A stretch of DNA of 64,000 bases from Dendrobium chrysotoxum (GCA_019925795.1 CM034315.1:33734446-33798445); one strand, 5' to 3'; counted from the stretch's first letter, positions 44,420 through 57,232 are shown. Made by a program: numbers and translations. Notes: generated by a model from the letters alone, not told the origin.

Positions 44420-45580
44420 GAGCACTCCTACAAAGTCTATCAAAAATTAGATTTGGGAACCCAAGTGTTTGGGATCTACCTTATGCCTAAATAAATGACT
44501 TGCATGCATGCTATGCTATAGTGCAAGTTATTTGGGTCTCCACACTAGATGTGTCATACAGTTTATCATGACATTGCAAGTTAAACTTTGCCTTTTTTTC
44601 ACCCTTCTCCTTGATCGGGTGAGTTTTCAGGTTGGGCCATCTAATTTGCACATGGCCTAGTTTCCTGCATTTAAAGAAAATTATGTTAGATGATGCTTTA
44701 AAATTTTTATTATTGTTACCTTTTCCACATTATTATTGATGACAGTTCTGCTTTTTTTTCAAAAATTTCTTGAACTAACGGGTCATCAACATAATGTCAT
44801 AATCCTCCTTAGCTGTAGAGCTATCACTATCGTAGTCATCAGCTTTCAAGGCCCTAATATTTTCTTTTTTCCTATCACCAGCATCAATTAATCTTTGACT
44901 CATGCCTTACTCATAGGCAATGAGTGAGCCAAGTAAGTTATCAATCGAATACACATTTAAATCTTTGGATTCAAAAATTGCAGTGACCTTAGCATTATAA
45001 GCACTAAGTAAGCAACATAAAATCTTGTTAATCTTATCAAAATTAGAAAGTTCTCTACCTAATGCTTATAGGGATGTCGATATTTGAGTGAATATAGTGT
45101 ACATTGCTGATATAATCTCATTAGGTTTCATGTGATATAGTTTATAGTCATGCAGTATAGTCATGCAATAGAATGTTCAACCAAGTCTATTTGACTTCAC
45201 TAGTTCCTTCATATGTGATGCACAATCTATCCCATATTTCCTATTTTCGTAGTATATATATACACTTTGATGTAATCTTAAGATTTCAAAGCACAGAAAA
45301 AGTAATTCAAATATTTTGCATTAAATTGAGTGAGCTCTCTATCCGCATGACTCCATTCAATAAATGGGGCATCAATTTTGATTCCATTAACTATTCGGGA
45401 TGGAAGTGAATAACCTGCTTGAATTATATGCCAAATTCCAAAATCAACAGATTATCTAAATATAGACATATTAATTTTTTTAAAAATTAAAAAGAAAATT
45501 TTATCTAAAGGTGGATGGGTTATAGAATAACCCTCCGTAGTATTTCTATTATTAAAATGTGTCAAAGATCATTTTTCTCA
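44420..45580 (-). pseudogene. gag: Gag of element G, internally deleted
   Basis: N-terminal part near 45580-45000 (NRNTTEGYSITHPP) with a lost start codon, then knuckle 1 region near 44640-44690. A deletion near 44580-44590 removes the coiled coil and most of knuckle 2. Stops throughout. Confidence 0.82.
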
Positions 45581-45610
45581 AGGTTTTCTAAAACACTATC
45601 GATGAGAACT

Positions 45611-45622
45611 GCTCTGATACAA
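45611..45622 (-). other. Primer binding site of element G
   Basis: Reverse strand TGTATCAGAGC, one base from the initiator Met-tRNA complement. Confidence 0.72.
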
Positions 45623-46078
45623 ATCAAAAGTTTGTTGTACAATGTTAATCCCTGGTGAACTATCCTTAGGCACACCAAGAGGGGGTGAATTGGTAGTTTT
45701 AAAAAATTACTGAAAACACAAAACTATATATTAATTTTTTAGATTTTTTAATAACTTAAAACACATCAAAATTATCACCCAATGTCAAAACAAAATTATG
45801 AAACAAATTTTTTAATTATGATGATGAAGAATAGCTTAACTCAATATATCATCAAGAAGATAATTTTTTATGATGCAATTTCTAGAAAATTAAAGTGTAG
45901 AAAAGTAAATATAGAAAATTTAAAACCAGAAAGAGCACACCAAAATTTTATAGTGGTTCGATCAAATAATGATCTACGTCCACTCCCCTAAGTCCTCCTC
46001 TCTGAGTATTGCATTTAAACTTTAGTATCTCTCCCTTAGCCCCCATGGCTTTGCAGAGAAGCCCTTACAATCTTTTCA

Positions 46079-46210
46079 CCAACCCAGTGCAGTAGAGAAC
46101 CTTGACCTCTTTTTCACCCTCATGGTGAAGGCAGAGAGCCGAGCACTCCTTTTTTACCCTCCAGGTAAAGTCAGAGAACCTTGCACTCCTTTCTCACCCT
46201 CATGGTGAAG
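46079..46210 (-). repeat. Leader hairpin array in G 5' LTR
   Basis: Stems TTCACC/GGTGAA (46113-46129), TTTACC/GGTAAA (46153-46169), TCACC/GGTGA (46194-46208) with 5-nt loops CTCAT, CTCCA, CTCAT at 40-41 bp steps, each followed by a purine-rich CAGAGA-like motif. Confidence 0.82.
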
Positions 46211-46458
46211 GTAGATAACCTCAACGGTCTTCAGGCTTATGATCTTCTTTGTATAGCCGCCCAAAAAACCAAGCAAGACACTCAAAGGAAATAAGGAAGA
46301 AGCTTTCTATGAGCAACCATGTAAAAACCCCTAACACTCCTTCTCCCTCACACACAAACTCTCCTTTCTCTTTCGTAAGGCTCTCCAAGATCACTTGTTC
46401 AAGCTCTCTCTCTAAAACATACTGCAACCAAATACTGAAAATAGGTCTATTAAGAGAG

Positions 46459-46466
46459 CTTTTATA
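46459..46466 (-). promoter_or_regulatory. TATA box of element G promoter
   Basis: Reverse strand TATAAAAG at the U3/R position. Confidence 0.62.
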
Positions 46467-47404
46467 CAAGGCTTAACAGAAAGCCCTATCCATTAAATTC
46501 TTTCGACATTAATCGAATAGTATGATCACAATTCAAACAGTATGATTAATTCAAATAGCCCTTTTAGTGCTGTATGAAGAATAAGGCATTATATAATTCA
46601 TTGAAGCATTTGAGATGATCATCTAATATAATGTAATGCATTATCCATTATGATTAGTTATCTCAAATTGGATTATCATCTCGTACAATTGGTGGCGGAT
46701 AAATATCATTCCATGCAAAGATTAGGTCATACAGTACAGTTAGTCAAATCATACAGTACGATCTTACTGGATAAATTAATATAAATTTGAACCCTTAATT
46801 ACAAGATTAACTTAGGAAAGATTTGATTATATCATCCCATATGATACCTATCATACTGTACAATTAAAAAATATATAATTTTAAAATATTACATAAATTA
46901 TGATTGGCGGCTGAGATTTTGATTTTAACTGATCATCTTGTATGATTTTTATCATACAGTATAACTTATATCTTATAGTACGATTAGTTCAAATAGCTTA
47001 AATTGTGTAATTAGTCATTATAATGAATTTTTGAATAGCTAATCATATGGTACGATATGTATCATACATTATAATTGGTTCAAAATATTACACTTCTAAT
47101 TTTTTCACTATATCACTCCCTAGAGAGTGTGTGTACGGTCACAAAGTTTAACATCCACCAAATATATGACTTGACTCCATAAAGGTAAAAATAAATAAAA
47201 ATCAAAATATAGACTCTTTAAAACACTTAACCTTATTCTACTGAGTCTTGAGTTGATCACTTTGTGCAGTGTATAGTGGACATGAAATGTTAGTACACAA
47301 GAAATAAATATAAAATAATAAAAATAGTAGGAGATAACATAATGGAGAATTAAATAATATTTGTTATCATCAAAATCATAAGACTTGGGTCCAGATTTGC
47401 AATA

Positions 47405-48030
47405 ATAATTGGATAACATTTCTATTTGACTGCCAGTAGACCTGATATCATGTTTAATGTATGTCACTATGCAAGATTTTAGGTTGATCCTAAAGAATCT
47501 CATATGAGTGCTGTTAAGAGAATTTTTAGATTTCTTCTAGGAACCAAAAACCTAGGAATCTGGTATCCTAGATGCATCTCATCTTTTAAAACTTCAGGAT
47601 ATTCAGATTCAAATTTTACAGGTTTAAGGGTTGATAAAAAAAGTACCGCTAGAACCTATCAATTCATAAGACAATCTTTAGTCTCCTGATCCAACAAAAA
47701 ATAAAACTCTATAGCTCTATCTACCATTGAAGTAGAATACATAGCTATAGGAAGTTGTGTTGCTCAAGTGCTATGGCTTAAACAATAAATCTTTGACCTT
47801 TGACTCCCTATCGTCACTATTTTAATCATGTTTGATAACACTAGATCCATTTGTATCTTAAAACATCTAATCCAATACTCATAGATTAAACACATAGACA
47901 TTAGGCACTATTTCATTAGAGATCGTGCAACCAAGGGAGATAAGCAATTATACCATATAGCCATTAAAAATCAACTGGAAGATATCTTTATAAAACCCCT
48001 TGCCTTTGATACCTTTAGCACCTTAAAATA
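47405..48030 (+). pseudogene. pol: Pol of element H, RT/RNase H end
   Basis: Begins inside IIGSLLYL immediately after the G LTR, then LTASRPDIMFNV, AVKRIFRFLLGTKNLGIWYPR, RNase H (YSDSNFTG, STIEVEY) and KPLAFDTFSTLK. TAG 47480-47482 in ARF-Q-VDPKES is shared with G. The 5' portion of H is not found left of G. Confidence 0.85.
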
Positions 48031-48706
48031 GGCAGAATTGGAAATTTAAAACTTCAATATTTTTTATGTCCTTTTATACAATTTGTTCTATGTTTTTTTT
48101 TGTTTGATATTTATATTTGTGGCCTATTTTGTGTGAACTTTTCTTTTCATTTTTTCCTTTTTTGAAGTCTTCCTAATCATCACACACACAAACTCAAAAT
48201 TGCTCACATGGTACTGTACAAAATCATATCGTACTATAAATCTTCAGAGAATATCATATCACTACTCAAAACACATCCAATGGCTCTGTTTAATTAATTA
48301 TTTGTGATTGTACTGTACGAACACATATTTTATACTATATTATACTTAAGGCACTTGTCGTTGGATGAATTGAATTTGATCGGTATGATATTAAATATTG
48401 TATCAAACTATACGAACACCTATTCTTACTAAATGATATGACTAGTCAATGATCAACCAACTTGATGCCTCGGGATCATCATCTTCACACTGATCATCTA
48501 GTACGATTCTAATCATACTGTATGATAAGACCAACCTTTTTTACTAATAGGATCGAACAAATTAAATGACCAACATTATATTGTACGATAAACATTATAC
48601 TATACGATATTGCTATTTTTTACTTAAAGGGAGGAAACATAATATTTTTCTTCTCTCCAATCTTCTCATTCCTTCTTCATTCCTTTATAAGTTCATACTC
48701 TTTACA
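48031..48706 (+). promoter_or_regulatory. Spacer upstream of ORF3 in H
   Basis: Non-coding. Decayed GTAC-type palindromes occur near 48203-48232, 48308-48325, 48500-48527 and 48577-48610, then a degenerate TATA (TACTTAAAGGGAGG near 48631) and a CT-rich leader, as in 4652-5276. Confidence 0.6.
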
Positions 48707-49731
48707 ATAGCCAGTGGAAAGTGCTAAAGGGATCTCATAGGAATATCTTCCTGACATCCCTTTGATCCCCTCTTCCCTGAAGCAACTAATAAATAAGCCT
48801 ATCATTATTATAAGGCTGACAGGATCACCCCTTCAAAAATCATAAATCAAGAAGTCCTAAACTTCTAAGTACTCATTCTCTTTGCTCGCAACACCCTTCA
48901 ATCCATTATTACTCTTCCCTTTCCATTCTACTCTGAAATCCTATATAAATTTTTTCTAGCCTTCATATCAAAAGTGCGGGCACTACCCTTCAATCTTATG
49001 TCAAGAGAAGGCCCATCGAGATCACCTATTAAGACGTAGACTAAATCCTACTCCTTTTTACCACTGGTGAAAAAGTCCATTCTTTAGCCTCTCTCCCTGA
49101 CTATAATTGGATCCCTATCAACACCACCCTTAGTAAGATATCAGTAAATTACCAAATTATTCATGTTTACACTCTAATTCAAGACACCTAAATTATTCAA
49201 ATCATCCTTCTCAACTTAACCATTCCAAAAAATGGGGATCAAATAAACATAACACCTCTTCTATCCCTCACTACCTATTTTATAATGGCTGAAATTAATT
49301 TCATTGCAACTGATCTAATTATTCAATACCTTAAAAACCTTACCTGTATTAGAGATCCTAGAAATAAGATAAAGTCAAATCTAGCATTAGGTCACAACAT
49401 TGCCTTTGTTTTGGAATCCAAATACAATCTCCAATTACTTATACCACCAGACCATCTTCCAATCTTCTATTCAAATAGTTTCTTCCATGTCCTTCATAGT
49501 GTTCATCATCAAAATGTTTATTATGTGGACCCCAAACCAAAGGAACTAGCAAGACATCTTGCATCAGCTCCAACACCAGCATCTGTACACAAATCTTCTT
49601 AATATAAGATATTGATTCAGAGATTTGATCAGTGGGAGACTCGCTTTGACACTTACATGGCAGAGCAGTACCAACATCATGAGGCTGATATGGCATGGTT
49701 TGGAGAGAAGTTTGCATTAATTCAACAATAA
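48707..49731 (+). pseudogene. ORF3 of element H
   Basis: Homolog of ORF3 in B. The start ATG is ATA at 48707. Stops are at 48866-48868 (shared with G) and others. The longest open part encodes MAEINFIATDLI...LNLALGHNIAFVLESKY, aligning with the second half of B ORF3, and later TRFDTYMAEQYQHHEADMAWFG, the frame-shifted helical tail. A His/Pro-rich end follows to about 49798. Confidence 0.78.
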
Positions 49732-50109
49732 TTTCAAACACCACCACCACCACCACTTGAACAGGGACATTCTTATTTTTATCTTATTTTATTTTAGTAT
49801 TTATCTTTATTTTTTTCTGTTCATTATCATGTTTATTTTATCTTTGATATTTTGCTTAGTCATTCCTCCTATTTGGTAATGTCAAAAGGGGGGTAGATTG
49901 TTGTTGGTAGGTTGTAATTTCTACTTTATTATGGCTAGTTTATTATTTTGCTTATTTCCTATTCAAGTGTTTATGTTCTTCTATTTCTTTTATTTTATTA
50001 TTTTAAAATAAAAAAAAACTCTTCCTATTTTCAAAAAACTCAACTAATAAGGGGGAGCTAAAGACATATCATAACCAATAAAGTTTCTCAATATCAAAAG
50101 GTAGGAGTT
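49732..50109 (+). other. 3' non-coding region and PPT of element H
   Basis: T-rich. The second purine tract is at 49879-49893 (GTCAAAAGGGGGGTAG), and the decayed PPT (ATCAAAAGGTAGGAGT) directly precedes the LTR at 50110. Confidence 0.7.
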
Positions 50110-50457
50110 TGTTGCAAATATGGACCCAAGTTTTATGATTTTGAGGATAACAAACATTATTGGATTCTCTATTATGGTATCTCTTGTTATTGTTATAATT
50201 ACATCTTTGTTTCTTATGCACTAATATTTTAGGTCCACCGTACAACGCAAAAAGTGATCAACTCAAGACTGTATAGAATTCGGTTAAGTATACTAAAGAG
50301 TATGTATTTCTACTTTTATTCATTTCTATAATTCTTGTGTCAAAGTCATGTATTTGGTGGATGTTAAACTCTTCGACCGTGCGCACACACACTCAGGAGA
50401 GTGATATAGTGAGAAAATTTGAAGTGTGATTTTTTGAATTGATCATACTACATGATT
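50110..50457 (+). repeat. Element H 3' LTR, first 348 bp
   Basis: Starts TGTTGCAAATATGG and aligns with the reverse of 47404 down to about 47055. The match is lost after about 50457, where unrelated DNA begins. Confidence 0.8.
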
Positions 50458-52577
50458 ATTGACCTCATTTTTGTATGAGGTCATCAAGACCTATCCAGAC
50501 TCCTAATTATTAATCCCATGATTAATAATTAGCCAGCTATCAGCCATCTAACAATCAACCTTCAATCAATCATTTCATCCAGTCTACAATCATATTCAAT
50601 GCTTCAATCATCTTTTCTTCAATCAAATATCTTCAATCAACCAGCATACATAAATCAATTATACATCTTACTTGTAATTATTCAATCTTTAAGTACATGA
50701 TTAATCACCAACAATCACAATCAATCCATATTTTATTCAATTAATAGTGAACAATCATTCAATCAAGCATCCAATCAATAATCTATAATTAGCAATCACC
50801 TGATCAACTATCCAACACTACATATACTTAATAAATCATTCAATGTGTCAATCAAGAAGCCTTTAATCAAACTTCAATCTTCCCTTCTACATTCAACATA
50901 CACAAATCCTTAATCATTTGAGTAGTTATAGCAATGCATTACCACCTAGAAGCCCAGTGCACTATCTTGTAAAATGCAATAGCCTATTAATCCCAAGTTA
51001 CGGTTCAAATCCCCTCACTAGGAGTCCTATAAACCAAATCACACATCACTGGATCTCATAACTAGTGATTGGTCAGCTTGATCTTGTTGAGCTAGCTCAA
51101 GCTAGCTCAACTAATCATACACATCAATTAATCTCCAATCAAAGCTTCAAATGAACCATGAACTTCATTAAACCTCTCTAATCAACCCTCCTAGTGAATT
51201 GAACATGATTAGTCACTCTGACCTAGTCATCAGATGACCCTGTTAACTGACCCCATGTATAGTCAAATAAAGTAAATTAAGGGTCAAATCATTGCATTCA
51301 ACCAAATCAAACTCTCCAAACTTTATCAAGTCTTCACAATTACTCTATTCCATGGCCTAAATCTATCTAAACTATAAGTGAGATAAATCATTATTGATTT
51401 AACCAAGTCAACTCAAAAGAACTTGGTCAAATATCACTACACACTCACTAACTAGCTCATACACTTAATCCATGACCTCAAACCCTTTAAATTCAATCAA
51501 CCAGCATACAAGATCACTATAGGGTACACCTCTATAGGGTTTAACCAGTTGACTAGTTAATTTAATCAACAAACCTTCACATAAGCTTCATATGGTCAAC
51601 TTAGGTAATGCAAATCATTTCCCTCCATTCTAGCCCTCTAACCTGTTGCAAATGATTCTATAACCTTCCTTAACATTTCTCAAACTTACTTTAATCAATA
51701 AATTAAGCCTATGCTAAGCCAAGTGGTCCCCTTCCCATGTGAAGACAAATAAGGCTTTCACCTTAATTATCCTTGCACTTGTCCTTGTCCTTCCCTCCTA
51801 ACCATCTGGGGATAGGTATCATGCATCAGAGAAAACTTCAAAATGGATCCCATCCCACCAAATTAGCCTTAGGGTTTGAATTAGACTAAATTATCCAAAA
51901 ATAGCTCATTCAATCCATTAGCACTCTCTCAACACTCTCAGCCTCCTTGAGCCCTTCAAGATTTAATTTCAACTCTTAAGAGCCTCCTTTATACTTCCTT
52001 AGTTCAGGCCCACCACCCAAAGGCTATCGGCTACAATCTTTCAGCCTCCTAAGCATCAAGATCCATCCAAGGCTTAGAACTCACAATCCAGAGCTTTTCA
52101 GCCCATAACTTCCTCTAGGGGATTAAGCGTGGACAATCTACAAGTTTAATAATCCATTAACAAACCAAATCCATCGACCCTATCAAGGTAAATCATCAAC
52201 TCTAGTTAAAAACACTTAAAGTTAAATAACTTTTTAAAAATCCTATTTCAAAAGATGAAATCACTTCCCCATTATTCCATTTCTTCTAATAAAGCTCCAT
52301 CTAAAGTTTTATTAAATTTTCTTTGGTCATTTTCACATTTAAAAGCTCCTTCATCATTAGGGTTTTGGTTTAATAACACGTGCATTGTATGTTATTTGAG
52401 CTGTTCATCTTTATATCAATGGTTTAAATCTCGTTGCTCTATTTAGTAATCAAATTGTGAATCAAAACTCACAGTAACATGTCCCATCCAGCTAGATCAA
52501 AGTCATCTATCATGACTGCAAATGAATTAATGGTTATGATTTATAGCTTACATAGATAAGTAGCCCCGTGGTTCAAA

Positions 52578-52652
52578 ACCATGCCGCCATACAATCATTA
52601 GGCATGGCGTCGCCGCGCAATCAGTAGGCTTGATGCCCACCGCCGCACATTT
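52578..52652. repeat. GC-rich short repeat in AT-rich DNA
   Basis: Two imperfect units built on GCCGC-CAATCATTAGGC and GCCGCGCAATCAGTAGGC, followed by CCACCGCCGCAC. The only GC-rich island for several kb. Confidence 0.5.
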
Positions 52653-55001
52653 TGATCTGGCAAATGAGGAGATGCCGCGTGTATGACCACCACCACCATT
52701 TTAACAAATAATTAATATAACTTTTAATTAATGCTTTTAATTAACAAAAAAATAAAAAAATCATATTTAATTCCATTTTAACAGAAATTTACATATAATA
52801 CCTCATTTTGACGAGAATAAAATATAGTTTTATTTAAAATTAAAATAAAAAAATATTATATAATTAATAAATAATTTAAGTTATATTATTTTTTAGTTTT
52901 TAATTAATAAATTGTTAAATAAAAATCTAAGTAATCTAAAATTTTGTATAAATATTTTAAAACATGTTTATGATCTCTAGTAAATTTCCTAGGTTTATTT
53001 GAGCATTATCTTAATAGTAATTGAATTTATAATATCATAGGCCATAATTTGACCTTTAATTTTAAAACTTTATTATAAATGCATTTTAAAGCCATTGCAT
53101 TCATATAAATACACATTGGAATCATTAAACACTATTTTATCAAGGAAAATAGATCCATGAGAAGTTATTGACTATTTGGAGGATAATTGCAATGTTATTG
53201 AATTCCCATTTCACTTAATTATTCTCCAAATCCTCAATAAGTTGGGTTCAATTTTTGACTAAGTTGATATGTGATATCTCATTGATATAACTTAGCCCTA
53301 TTGAACCCATTTGATACATCATTGTCTCTCAAAAAAATTTCCAATTGTTTAAGTCATGATTTGACATAAATATTTGGAAAATCCTACACAACAATAGTGA
53401 CACCTAAGGACAACAATTAAGGAGGAGTCTTAGTTAACTTAGTCTAAATTTTTGATTCACATTCACGCCAATTTTGTATGAAATATTAAACATAAAAAAT
53501 GTAGTGTCATACAGCCTATGATTTTATTTACCATGACTTAACATTAACTGACCTTCGAATAATGATTATCTCAATTAACCTTTCATTAAATGTTTAATTT
53601 CAACAAATTCAAATAAAATTAAATAAAATTTACAAAATTATAAATAAACTTCATTCAACTATAAATCATATGTATAATCATTAAATATTTAAAACCCAAA
53701 CTAATTTCCATTTAAATTTAATTTATAATTAAATTACCCTTTAATTAAATAAATTCATTAAAAATAATAAATAAAATTAAAAATACATAAAAGTTCAAAT
53801 AAAATAAAATAAAATTCATGGATTAATAATTAAAATTTAAATAAATTTTTTGAATAAACTTTAATTTTTATTTATTAACAATTAATTGAAATTAATTAAA
53901 AATTCAGTAATTAATAAAAATTTTGAATATTAAATTAAAAATAAAAAAAATGAATTAAATTTTAATTAATTTAAAGCAAATTTATTTGATATTTTTTTTT
54001 ATTAAAATTTATTTTGACCTATTAAATTTGATAATTAATTTGAATTAAATGGATTCAGGTTTTTATGGCTAATGCTTGATCCCTTTGGAGGGCATTTTGG
54101 TATTTGATTTCAAGGCCTTTAATACACTTTAAATAACGAAAAGATCACCTATGTATTATGCATGACTCCTTTTAAGAAGGCACTAACACTTTGGATTTGG
54201 GGATCTTCAAATGATAAATAATATGCCAACCTTATACACTATGCAGCTTCTCTATGGAGGGCGTGTGAATTTAATTTACAGGGTCCCTTCTCTACCTCTA
54301 ATAAATCATCAAAGGTTCTCATATGATCATCTATCCTGCATAGAGGATGGATGCTTCATTTTAAAATCTTAGGATTTATAAAGTAATAACCCTTGCACTT
54401 TGGGGTTATTAATCTCTAAATTCTTTAAAATTAAATAAAGGACTTCAACATTTAAAACTCGTATAATTTAAAATGCAAATGCATATCACTTAAACTTTAA
54501 TTAAATTCCCTTTTGACCTTTAATGAATAAACATTAAAAATACACTCAATCTAAATATTAAATTCCTATATTACATATCAAAACCATATAATCTCCTCCA
54601 TGAACTTAAATGATTTTCTAGGATGACCAACTTTAGCCTAGGTTAGGCTAGTGGATTGGTTTGGTTTGATTACGGGTGTCTTTGCCTAGAGGGTGCCCAT
54701 GTGTGTTTGCTTACTTTCTTCAAAATTTATGTCATATCTACTTTTCTATCAGTGCACAAAGAGTGAAGTGAATGAATTCAAGGCTATACAATTTACCTTT
54801 ATTTACTTTTTTGTGTATATATAACAGCTCATAATGCACTTTCATATATGCATTTTACACTCTATCATTTAAATTTCTATAAAGTAGAATGTTCTTAGGT
54901 GATGATGTATATGAAAAGAGAAATGTAAATTTAAATTTCATAGATTCTATACATATATCGAATTATAAAGTTTCATGAGTTGTAAAAGAGTCAAAGATAA
55001 C

Positions 55002-55025
55002 TATATATATATATATATATATATA
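55002..55025. repeat. (TA)n microsatellite
   Basis: Twelve TA units. Confidence 0.95.
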
Positions 55026-55354
55026 AGTGGGGCATCACAAAAAAAAAAATAATGTCCTTCTCTTGAGAGGGTGTTTTTTTGGAATTTCACAAAAGACTTA
55101 GAACTTAAAGACTATAAGCATTTATATTTGATTCTATATGTATATGATAGGATTGGAATCCAAGTTTGGTGTTGGTGAGGCCTTGCCACTATTACTTTAC
55201 TTCAAATATTGGGTTATATTTTATAAATTTATAAATCAATAAAATCATCTACTTATACATTATTATTCATGCATCATTTACATGATACGAGTAGTTTCTA
55301 TTTTTTTTTTGTAAGTATGTTGTATAGCATTTGATTTAAAGTATTTAATAATAA

Positions 55355-55475
55355 ATCCTTGTACTGTTTGCCTGGCTAAAAGAAATTGCGTTCCTTAGTT
55401 TTCATTGCTCTGAGTTTTATTTACTGAGTTTGAAATTATCTAACAAATGTTTTCCATCATCAAAAAGGGGGAGTA
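55355..55475 (+). mobile_element. Internal 3' tail and PPT of a lost copy sharing the D LTR
   Basis: TGTTTGCCTGGCTAAAAGAA-like sequence, then ATCATCAAAAAGGGGGAGTA directly before the LTR at 55476. It matches 63585-63704, the equivalent tail of D. So the LTR 55476-57230 was preceded by internal sequence of the same family. Confidence 0.8.
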
Positions 55476-55820
55476 TGTTGCAAATCTGGGTTCAAGGGTT
55501 ATGATTTTGATGATAACAAATATTTCTATTTCTGTTTGAGTGCCTAACCTTTCAGGTTCACAAGATCAATTATACTTTAAGCCAGCTCAAGATCGAGTCA
55601 GTCTATTTGTGTTTCAGGTTCAATGTAATTTTTCACCTTTCTTGACTCAAGTGTAATATAACGGATCCCCAAGCTAAGTAACCTTACACACACACACTCA
55701 GGGGGAGAGTTTTAGTGAATTAGAGATTTTGTTCTAATTTTATTCACATCGACCTGGATGATCCATTGAAAATAGAAAACCTAATTAGGGCAGCCATGTT
55801 AAGTGGCTCTGATTAAGCAG

Positions 55821-56471
55821 ATCATCTTGGATGATACTCTCATCATACAGGATGATATGCCCAAATCAGAAATTCTCAACCGCCAGACTAAGTTATGTAA
55901 GTTTTATTTTTAGAATTTTGGTCTGATTGTCCTTTACGATATGTGTATCATCCTGGATGATTTATTACAATCATGCCTAAATTAGTCAGGTGATTAAGTA
56001 ATTAAGATTTGATTATTCGATCATATTGTCCTGGATTGTAAGATCATCCTGGATGATCAATTAGAAATCTCCATCATCCAGTCTGCCGGATGATACTACC
56101 ATTTTTTAACTAATCATATAGGATGATATAGATATCATCTTGGATGATCAATTCATTTTGAAATCATCCAATATTATTGTCCTGAACAACCCGAATAGTG
56201 TGCCAGATGATATTGGTCACTTTTGAACTAATCGTATAGAATGATATACATATCGTCTTGGACGATCAAGTTATTTTCTTATGATCATCTAGGCTTCTCT
56301 CCTGGATGTCCTAAACTATCTTCTGGATGATATTCTTGATTTAAACTAATCATCCAGGATGATCTGAACAAACCATGTCTTCTAATCATCCAGAGGAATC
56401 AGATCATCCAGGCCAAAAGGTGATGATTTATACTGATCATATAGGATGATCGACAAATCATCTTGGATGAT
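55821..56471 (+). repeat. Palindrome pairs in D 5' LTR
   Basis: Pairs with 6-nt spacers at 55821-55856, 55926-55961, 56113-56148, 56231-56266 and 56436-56471, mostly with ATCAT/ATGAT arms, plus irregular ones near 56025-56057 and 56349-56363. Confidence 0.88.
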
Positions 56472-56514
56472 CTTTGATGCCAATTTGAAATTTAGAGAAA
56501 TTTTTTAGCCCTTC

Positions 56515-56522
56515 TATTTAAG
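56515..56522 (+). promoter_or_regulatory. Degenerate TATA box of element D promoter
   Basis: TATTTAAG at the position of TATAAAAG in element C. Confidence 0.5.
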
Positions 56523-57232
56523 ATCTTTTTCTTGCTACTGTTAAAATCTTTTGCCGTTGTCCGTTCCTGAGAGAGCTTTGAGAGAGAGAGGGAGAACTTG
56601 GGAGAGAGGGAGAGAATCGTGTGAGGGGGAGTTTGTGAGGTGTTCACAAAGGTTACTCCAAGCAAGGATTTGAGTCATCATCTCCAGTCATCGTCCCTTG
56701 TCCCTTAGTGCTCTGAAGGAAGGATTATTTGTAAGAAGATTAAGGTTCTCTACCTGCTTCAGGAGGAAGCAAAATGATGTAAGGTTCTATGCCTGCTTCA
56801 AGAGGAAGCAAAAGAATTTTGGGTTCTCTACCTCACCGGGTTGGTGAAAAGGAGTTTTATAAAGGCTTCTCGTCCTTGCTATGGGAGCATAAGGAGACTC
56901 ACTTTATTTTAGTGCAGTACTTTGAGGGGAGGCTCTGGGGAGTGGACGTAGGTCAAGTTGACCAAACCACTACAAAATCTAGTGTGTTCTTTCTGATTAT
57001 TTTTTGCACTTTACTTTTCTGTTGATGATCGTGTGATTGATGTTATTATTTTATTTTGTTAAATATCTACACGTCATCGCAAAATTGTACTTGTTTTAAA
57101 ATATTCAAAAAGGTTTCAAAATCAAGTTTTTGCTTAAGGATTTTTAAAATAACCAATTCACCCCCCCTCCCCCCCTCTTGGTTAACCTCAGGCTAGTTCA
57201 TAAGGGCTTAACATCCCTAACAAACTTTCAAG

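Larger units (their letters stand above)
39586..47404 (-). mobile_element. Ty1/copia SIRE-type element G with ORF3, truncated
   Basis: Minus-strand element of the ORF3 subfamily: 3' LTR truncated at its sense 3' part (39586-40612), PPT, ORF3 (40937-41903), pol (41906-44400), gag (44420-45580), PBS and 5' LTR (45624-47404). Two internal deletions: the pol end is fused to ORF3, and the gag coiled coil is lost. Its right end lies in pol of H. Confidence 0.85.
45624..47404 (-). repeat. Element G 5' LTR (complete)
   Basis: From TCAAAAGTTTG to TTTGCAATA. It has a short poly-G tract (45681-45685), leader hairpins 46079-46210, TATAAAAG at 46459-46466 (reverse) and palindromes 46515-47085. The first base pair of the canonical TG is changed to TC. 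Confidence 0.85.
50458..55354. other. Unclassified AT-rich region, no gene seen
   Basis: About 4.9 kb without a supported coding frame on either strand. 50460-50900 is rich in CAATCA-like words; 52730-53100 and 53600-54050 are extremely A/T-rich. No PBS, PPT, RT motif or terminal repeat was recognised. A decayed LTR of a different family or a relic intergenic segment are both possible. Confidence 0.5.
55476..57230 (+). repeat. Element D 5' LTR
   Basis: 1755 bp, TGTTGCAAATC...AACTTTCA. It holds palindrome pairs 55821-56471, a degenerate TATA (TATTTAAG, 56515-56522), a GA-rich tract, leader hairpins near 56750-56860 and a poly-C tract near 57160-57176. Confidence 0.93.

Noticed and set aside
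49439..49756. Minus-strand frame of 105 codons
   Set aside because: It is the complement of ORF3 of H; the plus frame aligns with B ORF3.
55041..55052. Poly-A run as the tail of a LINE or SINE
   Set aside because: No upstream LINE or SINE sequence and no target duplication; the (TA)n tract next to it suggests simple low complexity.
54600..55300. Possible host gene between the elements H and D
   Set aside because: No frame above about 60 codons with coding character, no splice-supported exon chain.
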